Part shown: positions 51,686-60,090 of the stretch, one piece after another
Numbering within the stretch: the stretch's first letter is position 1
Layout: every line of letters starts with the position of its first letter
Source: Hymenobacter mucosus
GTDB taxonomy: Bacteria; Bacteroidota; Bacteroidia; Cytophagales; Hymenobacteraceae
DNA length: 64,000 nucleotides
Assembly: GCF_900188255.1 (NCBI RefSeq)
Contig: NZ_FZNS01000002.1
Location: 248,001-312,000 of the forward strand
Direction: 5' to 3'
Position numbers and translations under genes: made by a program
The notes under the pieces: generated by a model
Told to the model about the DNA's origin: nothing
Seen by the model: the letters and a program-made list of their open reading frames with translations, nothing else
The model's database searches: none

Positions 51686-52228
51686 ATGGCAGTTAAAATC
51701 CGCCTCGCCCGTCGCGGCCGCAAAAAGGCCGCTCAGTTCGACATCGTTGTTGCTGACTCCCGCTCACCCCGCGACGGCCGCTTCATCGAGAAAATCGGTA
51801 CCTACAATCCTCAAACCAACCCTGCTACCATCAACTTTGATGGCGACAAGGCATTTGAGTGGATCATGAAAGGTGCCCAGCCCACCGATACGGTGCGCGC
51901 TATGCTTTCCTACCGTGGTGTGCTGTACCGCAAGCACCTGCAACTTGGCGTGATCAAAGGCGCTATTTCGCAGGACGTTGCTGACGAGCGCTTCACCGCT
52001 TGGAAAGAGCAGAAAGATGCGAAGATTGAGGGCAAGCGCGCAAACATTGGCACCGCCAAAGACGAGGCTCGTAAGTCGCAGCTAGCTGCTGAAACGAAAG
52101 TAAAAGAGGCTCGTGCTGAAGCACTGCGTCAGAAGCAAGCTGCAGCGTTGGCTGCTGCTGCTCCCGCCGCTGCTGAAGGCGAAGCAACCGAAGCTACGGC
52201 TGAAACCACGGAAGAAGCCGGCGCTTAA
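51686..52228 (+). CDS. rpsP: 30S ribosomal protein S16 with C-terminal extension
   Basis: S16 binds 16S rRNA and is needed for 30S assembly. Residues 1-85 are the normal domain ([32 protein letters not shown]). Residues 86-180 form a charged, Ala/Glu-rich tail that is absent from E. coli S16 but is common in Bacteroidota. It is first in the classical rpsP-rimM-trmD-rplS block. Confidence 0.96.
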   Translation: MAVKIRLARRGRKKAAQFDIVVADSRSPRDGRFIEKIGTYNPQTNPATINFDGDKAFEWIMKGAQPTDTVRAMLSYRGVLYRKHLQLGVIKGAISQDVADERFTAWKEQKDAKIEGKRANIGTAKDEARKSQLAAETKVKEARAEALRQKQAAALAAAAPAAAEGEATEATAETTEEAGA

Positions 52229-52245
52229 TTTTAGGTAATACGGCA

Positions 52246-52316
52246 GAAGGTGATGAGGTAACGAAGGAGCCCGCTGGCGCAACTTGCTGGTTTCCCTGTT
52301 CCACCTCATCACCTTC
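52246..52316 (+). repeat. 14-bp inverted repeat in the rpsP-rimM spacer
   Basis: GAAGGTGATGAGGT (52246-52259) and ACCTCATCACCTTC (52303-52316) pair perfectly around a 43-nt loop. In the mRNA this would be a long stem-loop between rpsP and rimM, ending 26 nt before the rimM start. Confidence 0.75.
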
Positions 52317-52342
52317 GCACGTTCCTTCCTCTCCTTTTTCCT

Positions 52343-52927
52343 ATGACGCTCGACGATTGCTACCAAATGGGCTCCCTCGGGAAGCCCCACGGCCTCAAAG
52401 GCTTCGTGGTGGCCTTCTTCGATGTAGACAACCTCGACGACTATCGCAAGCTCCCTTCGGTTCTATTGGAAATGCCCTCGGCTCCTGGCAAGCTAGTACC
52501 TTACGGGGTAGAAAAGCTACAGCCCCAAACCGATAACCGGGTACTTCTAAAGCTAAAGGGAATAGACCGCGTAGAAGATGCCGAGCCTTTGCGCAACGCA
52601 AAGTTATGGCGTGCTTTGGCGGACCTACCTACGCTGGAAGAAGACCAGTTCTACTTCCATGATGTAATTGGGTACACCGTAATTGATGAGCAGCTAGGAC
52701 AGTTGGGTACCGTAGAAACGTTCTACGAGCTTCCCCAGCAGGATGTGTTAGCCATGAGCTACAAGGGCCAGGAAGTCTTGATTCCGGTAGTTGATGAGCT
52801 CATCTTACATGCGGATGATGCCCAGCGGCAGTTGCACGTACGCTTGCCCGAAGGATTGCTGGACGTGTACCTGACGCCTGCTTCACGAGACCGGGATGAA
52901 CCTGACGAGTTCGACGAGCCGTCTTAG
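52343..52927 (+). CDS. rimM: Ribosome maturation factor RimM
   Basis: 194 residues. Binds S19 and helps mature the 30S head. The N-terminal beta-barrel (CYQMGSLGKPHGLKGFVVAF) and C-terminal PRC-barrel (DVIGYTVIDEQLGQLGTV; QEVLIPVVDELI) are both recognisable. It sits between rpsP and trmD as in most bacteria. The C-terminus has an extra acidic tail (RDEPDEFDEPS). Confidence 0.95.
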   Translation: MTLDDCYQMGSLGKPHGLKGFVVAFFDVDNLDDYRKLPSVLLEMPSAPGKLVPYGVEKLQPQTDNRVLLKLKGIDRVEDAEPLRNAKLWRALADLPTLEEDQFYFHDVIGYTVIDEQLGQLGTVETFYELPQQDVLAMSYKGQEVLIPVVDELILHADDAQRQLHVRLPEGLLDVYLTPASRDRDEPDEFDEPS

Positions 52928-52947
52928 TTATAAGTCATCCTGCCGTC

Positions 52948-53625
52948 ATGCGTATCGACATTGTCACGTGCCAGCCTGATTTGCTAGGTAGTCCTTTTGC
53001 CCACTCCATTGTAAAGCGTGCGCAAGACAAGGGACTAGCTGAGATTCACTTGCACGATCTGCGCCGTTACGCCATCAACAAGCACGGCCAGATTGATGAC
53101 TATGTCTTTGGTGGTGGCGCGGGAATGGTATTGCGAGTAGAGCCTATAGCAGCTTGTTTTGATGAGCTACTAGCTGAGCGAACATATGAGGCGGTTATTT
53201 ACATGACTCCCGATGGTGAGACGCTCCGGCAACCACTTGTGAACCGGCTGTCGTTGGTAGGCAACCTGCTTATTCTATGTGGGCACTACAAAGGTGTCGA
53301 TGAACGAATTCGCACGGCGTACATCACGCACGAAATCAGCGTTGGCGACTATGTATTGAGTGGCGGTGAACTAGGGGCGGCCATTTTGGTGGACGCCGTA
53401 GTGCGTTTGCTACCCGGCGTATTAGGAAACGAGGAATCAGCCTTGAGCGACTCCTTTCAGGACAACCTTCTGGCCCCACCCGTGTATACTCGCCCAGCCG
53501 AGTGGCGGGGTCTGGAAGTACCGGAAATTTTGCTTTCGGGCAACACGCCCAAAATTGACGTCTGGCGTCACGACCAGGCGGTAGAACGGACCCGGCAACG
53601 GCGTCCGGACCTGTTAGGTGATTAA
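52948..53625 (+). CDS. trmD: tRNA (guanine-N1-)-methyltransferase
   Basis: 225 residues. Methylates G37 of tRNAs, which prevents frameshifting. The SPOUT knot is seen in the SAM-binding loops MTPDGETLRQPLVN, LLILCGHYKGVDERI and EISVGDYVLSGGELGA (about 129-144), with the catalytic aspartate in DSFQDNLL. It starts 20 bp after rimM. A new promoter for rplS follows, so trmD may be the last gene of the first transcript. Confidence 0.97.
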   Translation: MRIDIVTCQPDLLGSPFAHSIVKRAQDKGLAEIHLHDLRRYAINKHGQIDDYVFGGGAGMVLRVEPIAACFDELLAERTYEAVIYMTPDGETLRQPLVNRLSLVGNLLILCGHYKGVDERIRTAYITHEISVGDYVLSGGELGAAILVDAVVRLLPGVLGNEESALSDSFQDNLLAPPVYTRPAEWRGLEVPEILLSGNTPKIDVWRHDQAVERTRQRRPDLLGD

Positions 53626-53725
53626 ATGTGTAGCTTCTGGAGCTAGTTTATTTTGCAGGATAGCTGTTGTGCTACCCAAACAATACGCTTGTTTCACAGC
53701 TACATACACTATGTCACTTAGCTAC

Positions 53726-53756
53726 TTGTAATCTTCAAATCAGAGCGCTATATTTG
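53726..53756 (+). promoter_or_regulatory. Promoter of rplS
   Basis: TTG at 53726-53728, 20-bp spacer, TATATTTG at 53749-53756. It gives rplS its own promoter within the conserved block. Confidence 0.6.
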
Positions 53757-53815
53757 CGCCTCTTTACCAGAAACCCTTCGGGCGGCGCGGCCGTCCCTTA
53801 CAGTTTTTTCCAGCC

Positions 53816-54196
53816 ATGAGCGTACTACTCGATTTTATTCAGCAGGAATCCCAGGAGCGCCGCGCCAGCTTCCCAAAATTCGCCGCCGGTGATACCATCA
53901 ACGTCCACGTGAAAATCCGCGAGGGCAATAAGGAGCGTATCCAGCAGTTCCAAGGCGTAGTAATTCAGCGCAAGAACACTAACTCGAACGGCGAGACGTT
54001 CACCGTACGTAAGATTTCTAACCAGATCGGTACCGAGCGTATCTTCCCTCTCCTGTCGCCTAACATCGACAAGATTGAAGTAATCCGTCGTGGTAAAGTA
54101 CGTCGTGCTCGTCTGTTCTACCTGCGCGGTCTGTCGGGCAAAGCTGCTCGTATTAAGGAGCGTCGCTTAAACGTAGTTGAGAAAGTTACTGCATAA
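53816..54196 (+). CDS. rplS: 50S ribosomal protein L19
   Basis: 126 residues, normal. Lies at the 30S-50S interface. Conserved blocks: [31 protein letters not shown], and [20 protein letters not shown]. It is separated from trmD by 190 bp that contain its own promoter, and it ends before a strong terminator. Confidence 0.97.
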   Translation: MSVLLDFIQQESQERRASFPKFAAGDTINVHVKIREGNKERIQQFQGVVIQRKNTNSNGETFTVRKISNQIGTERIFPLLSPNIDKIEVIRRGKVRRARLFYLRGLSGKAARIKERRLNVVEKVTA

Positions 54197-54217
54197 GCAT
54201 AGCTGCTTATGCATACA

Positions 54218-54256
54218 ACAAGACCCGGCTTTCAGAAGAAGCCGGGTCTTGTGTTT
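54218..54256 (+). terminator. Terminator of rplS
   Basis: 14-bp perfect arms (54218-54231, 54239-54252), 7-nt loop, then TTTT. Confidence 0.85.
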
Positions 54257-54287
54257 TCTGTGATATGCTGAGTAATACCCTCCTAAG

Positions 54288-54317
54288 CAGGCCCTAGCAA
54301 AAAACTGCTAGGGCCTG
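54288..54317 (-). terminator. Terminator of the 54331 gene
   Basis: CAGGCCCTAGCA/TGCTAGGGCCTG arms (12 bp) with a 6-nt loop, 13 bp beyond the stop of the minus-strand gene. Confidence 0.65.
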
Positions 54318-54330
54318 TTTGCTTGCATAA

Positions 54331-54756
54331 TTATTTGCTCGCGGAGCTTTGTCCCAAATCTTGCTCAGGAGTATTCTCAGCTTGCGGATGGCGCACTTGC
54401 TTAGCAGCAGCGCTTAGAGCTTCGCCCAACTTGGTTACCCGCTCAGCCGTGTTAGGGTTTTCGGCAAATACCGCTGCTTTGGACGTATTGGTGCCCAAGC
54501 GACCTAGTAGCTGTCCAACGAGTTCGTTGTCAATAGAACCACCATTGAAGTGCGCTTTCAGAGCTTGCAGGTCCGTTACAATCTGGTGCAGCTCGGGGTT
54601 GCTAGCATCCTTTACGTCCTCAATCCAGCGCTGTAGGTGGTTGTCGAGGCCAGAGCGGGTAGATTCTTCTAGCAGGTCGCTAGTCAGGATTTTCACGGCA
54701 CCATCGAGGTGGTTCTGGTGCTGAGTATCGTCTTTAGGCTGTTTGTGGAAAGACAT
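54331..54756 (-). CDS. Uncharacterised small helical protein
   Basis: 141 residues, no signal peptide. Helical, polar, with blocks HLDGAVKILTSDLLEESTRS, HQIVTDLQALKAHFNGG and TAERVTKLGEALSAAAKQVR. No family recognised. ATG 54756 is chosen; the frame is open further upstream but has no good start there. Divergent from the M1 peptidase gene (132 bp between the starts). Confidence 0.65.
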   Translation of the reverse strand: MSFHKQPKDDTQHQNHLDGAVKILTSDLLEESTRSGLDNHLQRWIEDVKDASNPELHQIVTDLQALKAHFNGGSIDNELVGQLLGRLGTNTSKAAVFAENPNTAERVTKLGEALSAAAKQVRHPQAENTPEQDLGQSSASK

Positions 54757-54887
54757 AGGAAAGTCAAGTGTTGAGGTGAGAAACTGTGGTTGTGCAAACG
54801 GGCGGGTGTCCGCAAAGGTTATCCAACAAGTATCCGCTGCCAACATCTTACTTTCGTTGCCTATTCGCCCACCTCTACTTACTTTCT

Positions 54888-57860
54888 ATGAAAACAGCTA
54901 TTCTTACCGCATGGCTTGCGCTTATGTCTATCTCGGCTATGGCTCAAGCAGGGCTACCCGCTGGCAGGTGGCAGCAAGAGGTGAACTACTCTATTGACGT
55001 AACCCTTAACGACCAGCAGCATACCCTAACGGGGCAGGAGGAGCTTACGTACACAAACCGCTCTCCCGAAACCCTCCCCTATTTGTGGTTTCATCTCTGG
55101 CCTAATGCTTACCGCGACAATAGCACGGCCTTTGCGCGCCAGCAATTGCGGAATGGAAGCCGAGAGTTTCACTTTGCCACGGCAGAACAACGCGGGTTTA
55201 TCGACAATCTCGATTTCAAGGTGAATGGCCAACCAGCCTACCTTGAATACGATGCCACAAGCCCTGACATGGCTAAGCTGGTGCTCCCCCAGCCTCTGAC
55301 ACCAGGTACCAGTATCACCATCACAACTCCTTTCCGAGTAAAGATTCCTGATTCCTTTTCTCGGTTTGGCCACGTAGACCAGAGCTACCAGATTACGCAG
55401 TGGTACCCCAAGCCCGCCGTGTTCGATCAGAAGGGCTGGCACCAGATGCCCTACTTAGACCAGGGGGAATTTTATTCTGAGTTTGGCTCCTTCGACGTCC
55501 GTATCACCTTACCTGCTAACTATACAGTCGGGGCTACGGGCGTACTGCAAAACCCAGATGAACAGCAGCGCCTCGACCAATTAGCAGCCGCCACTGCCCT
55601 GAAGAAAACCGACAAAGATTTTGGGGAGGACCTATCCTTTCCTGCTTCGGTGGCAGAAAGCAAAACCCTGCGCTACGTGCAAGACCGAGTGCATGACTTC
55701 GCCTGGTTTGCCGACAAGCGTTTTAACGTGCTTAAGAGTGGCATGACGCTACCCTCGGGCCGGCAAGTGACCTCCTGGGTCATGTTCACGAACAAAGAGG
55801 CTGAGAAGTGGATTAAAGGCTTGCAAGACGTCAATGACGCGTTGACATACTATTCTCAGTGGGTAGGCGAATACCCTTATGCTTCTGCTACTGCGGTAGA
55901 TGGGGCATTGAGTGCTGGTAGCGGCATGGAATACCCCATGGTTACCGTGACTATGCCCTCCGCAATTGTGCACGAAGTAGGCCACAACTGGTTTTATGGC
56001 ATTCTAGCCTCTAATGAGCGTGACTACCCCTGGATGGACGAGGGAGTCAACTCTTACATAGAGAACCGGATAGAGAAGCGCGACAATCCGAATGCGGGCC
56101 AGTTTGAGGGACTCACCAAATCACCACAGCTGGCGAGCCTCCTCGGTATAGATGGCTTGCCGCCTGCCGCACTAGAGCAAATTCCATATCAGGCCCTGGC
56201 TAGCCGTGGGCTTGATCAGCCAGTGAGTGGCCCTACCTCCGCGGAATACAGCAGCCTCAACTATAACTTTGTTGTGTATAGCAAAACTGCTTCATTGCTA
56301 CGGTATCTGGCAGCTTATGTGGAGCAGGAGAAGTTTGATGAGGCCATGCACGCCTATTACCAGCGCTGGCAGTTTCGGCACCCTTACCCTGCCGACATGC
56401 AGGCAGTGTTTGAGGAAGTAACGGGCCAACCCCTGGGGTGGTTTTTTAAGCAAATGCTCACCGCCCAAACTCGCTACGCCGCAGCCGTGTCGGATCTGCT
56501 GGTGGAGGGGCAACTGGTGAAGGTGCTGATTCGCAATGACTCGCAGGCTCCCTTTGCCGTACCCGTTGCTACGCTTGATGCGCAAGGCAAGGTCCTTGAA
56601 ACTCAATGGACTCCGGTGTTTGGGGCGAGCGAGGACGACGAAACCGATGAGGTGCAACTAAACTTTCGTCGTGAAGGTGTTGCTAGTGTCGTTATCGACC
56701 CAGCCTACCTGACGCCCCAGCTCAACCGCCGCGATGACCGCATGAGCATTGAAGGTGCTTTCCGTACCTGGGAACCCTTGCGGCTGCGCCCACTAGGGAG
56801 CGTGGAGCGCTGGGACCGGAATACGATTAGCTGGCTGCCCGTAATGGGTGCCAACACCTCCGACAAGTTTATGCTGGGTGCTGCTTTTTATAACAATGCC
56901 CTAGCGCCCAAGCGCCTCAACTTCTTGGCCATGCCCATGTATAGCTTCAACCAAAAAGAGGTGAACGGCATTGGCAAACTGAGTTTAAACGTACTACCCG
57001 GCGCCTTAGGCCGCCAACTGACAACTAGTGTGCTTGTTCAGCATTTTGAGCGGTATCGTAAGATTGAACCGAGCATAACTCTGCTGTTGCCCCACGCTGC
57101 CTTCACAGGTCCACAGCACCTTATCCGACTTGCAACTACCGATGTGCGCGACCAGGACCAGGACCGCACCAGCAACATTCAAACGCTGGAATACCAAGTG
57201 CAACATGGTAATGCCATGCAGCGTTGGGCAGCTCACGTAGAACTCAATCGCCTCACGCCAAATTCCTCCGACGACAACCCATCCAGCGAGGCGACTCTGC
57301 TGCGTGCTACGGCCACCTACGCGCGGTATTACTCACCCAAGAAGCAAGTACGCGTGCGGTTGTTTGGTGGGCGATTTTTGCAATCGGGGTATTCGGAGTT
57401 TTTCTTAGGACTAAGCGGCAGCCCCGACTACCGCCGTCAGACTGCCTTCCTTGACCGCCAGCAAATTTCGGATGCTTTCACGGCTCAAACGCACCAAACA
57501 GACGACCGAGACGGTGCTTTTAAGGGCTTCGTGCCCGCGCGTAGTCAGCGGTGGCTGAGCACTCTAAATTTGGAGGCTGACTTACCGGTAACCCGACTCG
57601 CCATTTTTGCGGACCTGGGCGCAACGAAGGAATTTACAACGCTGTACGCCAACCGGGGCACCCAACGGCTGTATTACGATGCGGGCTTAGTTGTACCGGT
57701 GGCCGGTAAATTTCTGCGCTTTTACCTCCCCGTGGTTGGTTCTCAGTACCAGGACGGCTTACCGACCAGTCGCAAAGATTTCACCGACCGGATTCGTTTC
57801 GTGCTGAATCTAGACCAACTCAACCCTTTTAAGCTTCTTGACGACCAGCTAGCTCAGTAG
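54888..57860 (+). CDS. M1 family metallopeptidase (aminopeptidase)
   Basis: 990 residues. Signal peptide ILTAWLALMSISAMAQ, then the N-terminal saddle and the gluzincin domain. The zinc motif is HEVGH (H362-H366), followed exactly 18 residues later by E385 in MDEGVNS, i.e. HEXXHX18E. The exopeptidase block reads SGMEYPMV where GAMEN is usual. The C-terminal half (from about 640) looks like an outer-membrane-type beta-rich region. It removes N-terminal residues from peptides outside the cytoplasm. A pyrophosphatase-like lipoprotein gene follows 6 bp later. Confidence 0.9.
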   Translation: MKTAILTAWLALMSISAMAQAGLPAGRWQQEVNYSIDVTLNDQQHTLTGQEELTYTNRSPETLPYLWFHLWPNAYRDNSTAFARQQLRNGSREFHFATAEQRGFIDNLDFKVNGQPAYLEYDATSPDMAKLVLPQPLTPGTSITITTPFRVKIPDSFSRFGHVDQSYQITQWYPKPAVFDQKGWHQMPYLDQGEFYSEFGSFDVRITLPANYTVGATGVLQNPDEQQRLDQLAAATALKKTDKDFGEDLSFPASVAESKTLRYVQDRVHDFAWFADKRFNVLKSGMTLPSGRQVTSWVMFTNKEAEKWIKGLQDVNDALTYYSQWVGEYPYASATAVDGALSAGSGMEYPMVTVTMPSAIVHEVGHNWFYGILASNERDYPWMDEGVNSYIENRIEKRDNPNAGQFEGLTKSPQLASLLGIDGLPPAALEQIPYQALASRGLDQPVSGPTSAEYSSLNYNFVVYSKTASLLRYLAAYVEQEKFDEAMHAYYQRWQFRHPYPADMQAVFEEVTGQPLGWFFKQMLTAQTRYAAAVSDLLVEGQLVKVLIRNDSQAPFAVPVATLDAQGKVLETQWTPVFGASEDDETDEVQLNFRREGVASVVIDPAYLTPQLNRRDDRMSIEGAFRTWEPLRLRPLGSVERWDRNTISWLPVMGANTSDKFMLGAAFYNNALAPKRLNFLAMPMYSFNQKEVNGIGKLSLNVLPGALGRQLTTSVLVQHFERYRKIEPSITLLLPHAAFTGPQHLIRLATTDVRDQDQDRTSNIQTLEYQVQHGNAMQRWAAHVELNRLTPNSSDDNPSSEATLLRATATYARYYSPKKQVRVRLFGGRFLQSGYSEFFLGLSGSPDYRRQTAFLDRQQISDAFTAQTHQTDDRDGAFKGFVPARSQRWLSTLNLEADLPVTRLAIFADLGATKEFTTLYANRGTQRLYYDAGLVVPVAGKFLRFYLPVVGSQYQDGLPTSRKDFTDRIRFVLNLDQLNPFKLLDDQLAQ

Positions 57861-57866
57861 TTTCCT

Positions 57867-58472
57867 ATGCGCGTTCCAGCATTGCTTACGTGTGGTGCGG
57901 CTATATTAAGCAGTCTTTCTGCCTGCCGCACCGACTACGCACACCTACCTACATTTTCTACTGATCGTAAGCTCCTGCAGGTAGTAGTGGTGGCCCCCGC
58001 TGGCACCAACCACGAGCAGCGCTACGACGCCGATAAGAAGGAATTTGTACCTATGCAGCTTGCTGGTGCTGATCACTTGTTGGAGTTTCTCCCGTTCCCG
58101 GGCAACTATGGGTTCATTCCTAGTACGCGACTACCCACCTCTACCACGCGTCCCGGTAACCCGCCGCTAGCCGCACTAGTGCTGGCGGAAAGCGAGCCCG
58201 CGGGCACTGTCATGGAAGTATTACCAGTTGCCTTACTCCTGTTAGATGTCAACGGCGAATTAGAGCAGGTAGTCGTGTCAGTGCCGGCTCGTCCGGCCCA
58301 GCAAATTTTACCCCACGCAACCGACTGGTCTTCCCTTCGGCGTCGCTACCCCGCCGTGCGCCAGTCCCTAAACTTATGGTTTCAGAACCGGAGCCGACCG
58401 GGCAGCACCCGCATAGTGGGGTGGAAGGATGAGCAAGCCGCCGCGCAACAAATCAAGAACTTAATGGATTAG
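57867..58472 (+). CDS. Inorganic-pyrophosphatase-like lipoprotein, probably inactive
   Basis: 201 residues. Lipobox LSAC (Cys20) predicts a lipoprotein, which is odd for the family. The body aligns with family I soluble pyrophosphatase: VVVVAPAGTNHEQRYDADKK, PFPGNYGFIPSTR, and the C-terminal STRIVGWKDEQAAAQQI. The signature DGDPxD, which binds the metals, reads PGNPPLA here, so all three aspartates are gone. The lysine after the PxG(T/S)N turn is also missing. I infer a non-catalytic relative with a binding role. It begins 6 bp after the M1 peptidase stop, in the same operon. Confidence 0.82.
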   Translation: MRVPALLTCGAAILSSLSACRTDYAHLPTFSTDRKLLQVVVVAPAGTNHEQRYDADKKEFVPMQLAGADHLLEFLPFPGNYGFIPSTRLPTSTTRPGNPPLAALVLAESEPAGTVMEVLPVALLLLDVNGELEQVVVSVPARPAQQILPHATDWSSLRRRYPAVRQSLNLWFQNRSRPGSTRIVGWKDEQAAAQQIKNLMD

Positions 58473-58611
58473 GCAGAGTTGGCGGTTAACTAACTGTGGT
58501 ATGGCCTTGAGGTGATGTTATACAGTTACGGAACATTCGCTTATCTCATGCACTTTGCTTTATGCTCACGCCAACTTCAGTACGTAACCTTACACTTCGC
58601 AAGTAGTGCGC

Positions 58612-58654
58612 AAACAAAGAGCCCTACCGATAATACCGGCAGGGCTCTTTGTTT
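58612..58654. terminator. Bidirectional terminator
   Basis: 14-bp perfect arms AAACAAAGAGCCCT/AGGGCTCTTTGTTT around a 15-nt loop, between two convergent genes. Confidence 0.8.
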
Positions 58655-58686
58655 ACTGTATAGATTATAATAGATATAGATAAGTA

Positions 58687-59397
58687 CTATTCGATTTTGT
58701 TCATCCGCTCCTTCACAGCTTCGAGAGCTACGCGCATGTTTACAATGTCGGCGCGGGCAGCTTCCTGCTCTTTCAGGTTCATATCAACCATGTTGTTGTA
58801 CTGCAGCAATTCAGCGGCGTTTTTGGCCAGTTCTTGCTGAATTTCAGCCTTACGCGTCTTGTTCTTCTCGATGTCCTTCTTAATCATGTCAGCCTTTTGA
58901 ATAACTGCCATGTGGTTGTTCTGCGACGACACCAGTGCTTTTTCAGCTTCAGCAACCTGGATAGCCAAGTCTTCGCGGTAGAGAGTCCGAGCAAAGTCTT
59001 TTAAGTAAGCCTCAGCCGCTTTCCACTGCACGGGAGTAGCTTCCTTACCCAAGTAAGCATTGCCCAAGTCAATCGACCACCATACAGTAGTACCCGTTGG
59101 TACGGCATCTACCTTGCTGATAACACGTACAGGGGTTTTGGCAATTGACTCGATAACGACACCATCCATCTGGTATACGCCCTTGTCAACTTTCACCTTG
59201 TTGCCGAATTGGGAATCAAGTTGCTTTTTCCAGGAATCTTCTACCCGCTTGCTATCTAGCTGCACGGAAACCCGCTGTCCTTTACGTGGAATGCCCTTCA
59301 CGGCCATTTCCGTTTCGTCTACGGGCGACTTCTGCGCGTAGCTAGTCACCGACAGTACAAATACCAGCAGCAGAGAGAGGAGTACGCCTCGTTTCAT
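58687..59397 (-). CDS. Secreted coiled-coil protein of unknown function
   Basis: 236 residues. Signal peptide (LLSLLLVFVLSVTSYAQ). A mainly beta N-terminal domain (about 35-125: RKGQRVSVQLDSKRVEDSWK; VYQMDGVVIESIAKTPVRV; TTVWWSIDLGNAYLG) is followed by a long coiled coil (about 140-236, with KADMIKKDIEKNKTRKAEIQ). No family recognised. A TAAATTTG promoter box lies 73 bp upstream. Divergent from the PTPS gene. Confidence 0.72.
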   Translation of the reverse strand: MKRGVLLSLLLVFVLSVTSYAQKSPVDETEMAVKGIPRKGQRVSVQLDSKRVEDSWKKQLDSQFGNKVKVDKGVYQMDGVVIESIAKTPVRVISKVDAVPTGTTVWWSIDLGNAYLGKEATPVQWKAAEAYLKDFARTLYREDLAIQVAEAEKALVSSQNNHMAVIQKADMIKKDIEKNKTRKAEIQQELAKNAAELLQYNNMVDMNLKEQEAARADIVNMRVALEAVKERMNKIE

Positions 59398-59469
59398 AGG
59401 TATGGATTGAGTTGAAAAGAAATGAATTGCAGGATGTTATAAGGGTCCAACCAGTAGGATCCGACTCAT

Positions 59470-59477
59470 CAAATTTA
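59470..59477 (-). promoter_or_regulatory. -7 box TAAATTTG for the coiled-coil gene
   Basis: Exact TAnnTTTG on the minus strand in an AT-rich intergenic region. Confidence 0.45.
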
Positions 59478-59509
59478 AATATACTCCAAGGATCTTGGCG
59501 TACCCCAGA

Positions 59510-59538
59510 TTGTTTTTTTTGAAGAATCGCTACTTTTG
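59510..59538 (+). promoter_or_regulatory. Promoter of the PTPS-folE operon
   Basis: TTG at 59510-59512, 18-bp spacer, TACTTTTG at 59531-59538. The leader to ATG 59683 is about 140 nt and AT-rich. Confidence 0.5.
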
Positions 59539-59682
59539 TTTGATAATTCATATACCATATTATTTAACTGCCAAAAACATCTATTCAATGCATATATATT
59601 ATTGTTATAATACAAGAGCCTTTTGCCTAGTTTTCCTGTATAAGGTTGAACAAAAGCACCTTCAACCAAGTTGTCTCCGCCT

Positions 59683-60090
59683 ATGCAAGTCACCGTCTGT
59701 CGCAAAGAGCACTTCAACGCCGCGCATCGCCTCCACAACCCTGAGTGGAGCGATGAACAGAACCAGCGGGTGTTTGGCAAATGCAATAACCCTCACTATC
59801 ACGGACATAACTACGAGCTCATCGTACGATTAACGGGTGAGATAGACCCCCGTACTGGCTACGTGTATGACATGAAGATTTTAAGTGACCTCATGAAGCG
59901 CGAGATTCTGGATACCTTTGACCATAGGAATCTGAACTTGGATACAGAGGAATTCCGGAACCTCAATCCAACGGCTGAAAACATTGCTGTTGTGATTTGG
60001 AACCGCTTGCGTCCCCATTTAGAGGAGCACCTAACATTGTCGGTCACGTTGTATGAGACCGAACGCAATTTTGTAGAATACCATGGCTAA
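59683..60090 (+). CDS. 6-pyruvoyl-tetrahydropterin synthase family (PTPS-II-like motif)
   Basis: 135 residues. Zinc ligands H15 (FNAAHRLH), H40 and H42. The cysteine motif is CNNPHYHGH: C34, then five residues, then HGH. This CxxxxxHGH spacing is that of true PTPS enzymes that make 6-pyruvoyl-tetrahydropterin, rather than the CxxxHGH of QueD. The DH pair D80/H81 and the late ETERNF glutamate are also present. It overlaps folE by 8 bp. A QueD role is still possible. Confidence 0.92.
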   Translation: MQVTVCRKEHFNAAHRLHNPEWSDEQNQRVFGKCNNPHYHGHNYELIVRLTGEIDPRTGYVYDMKILSDLMKREILDTFDHRNLNLDTEEFRNLNPTAENIAVVIWNRLRPHLEEHLTLSVTLYETERNFVEYHG

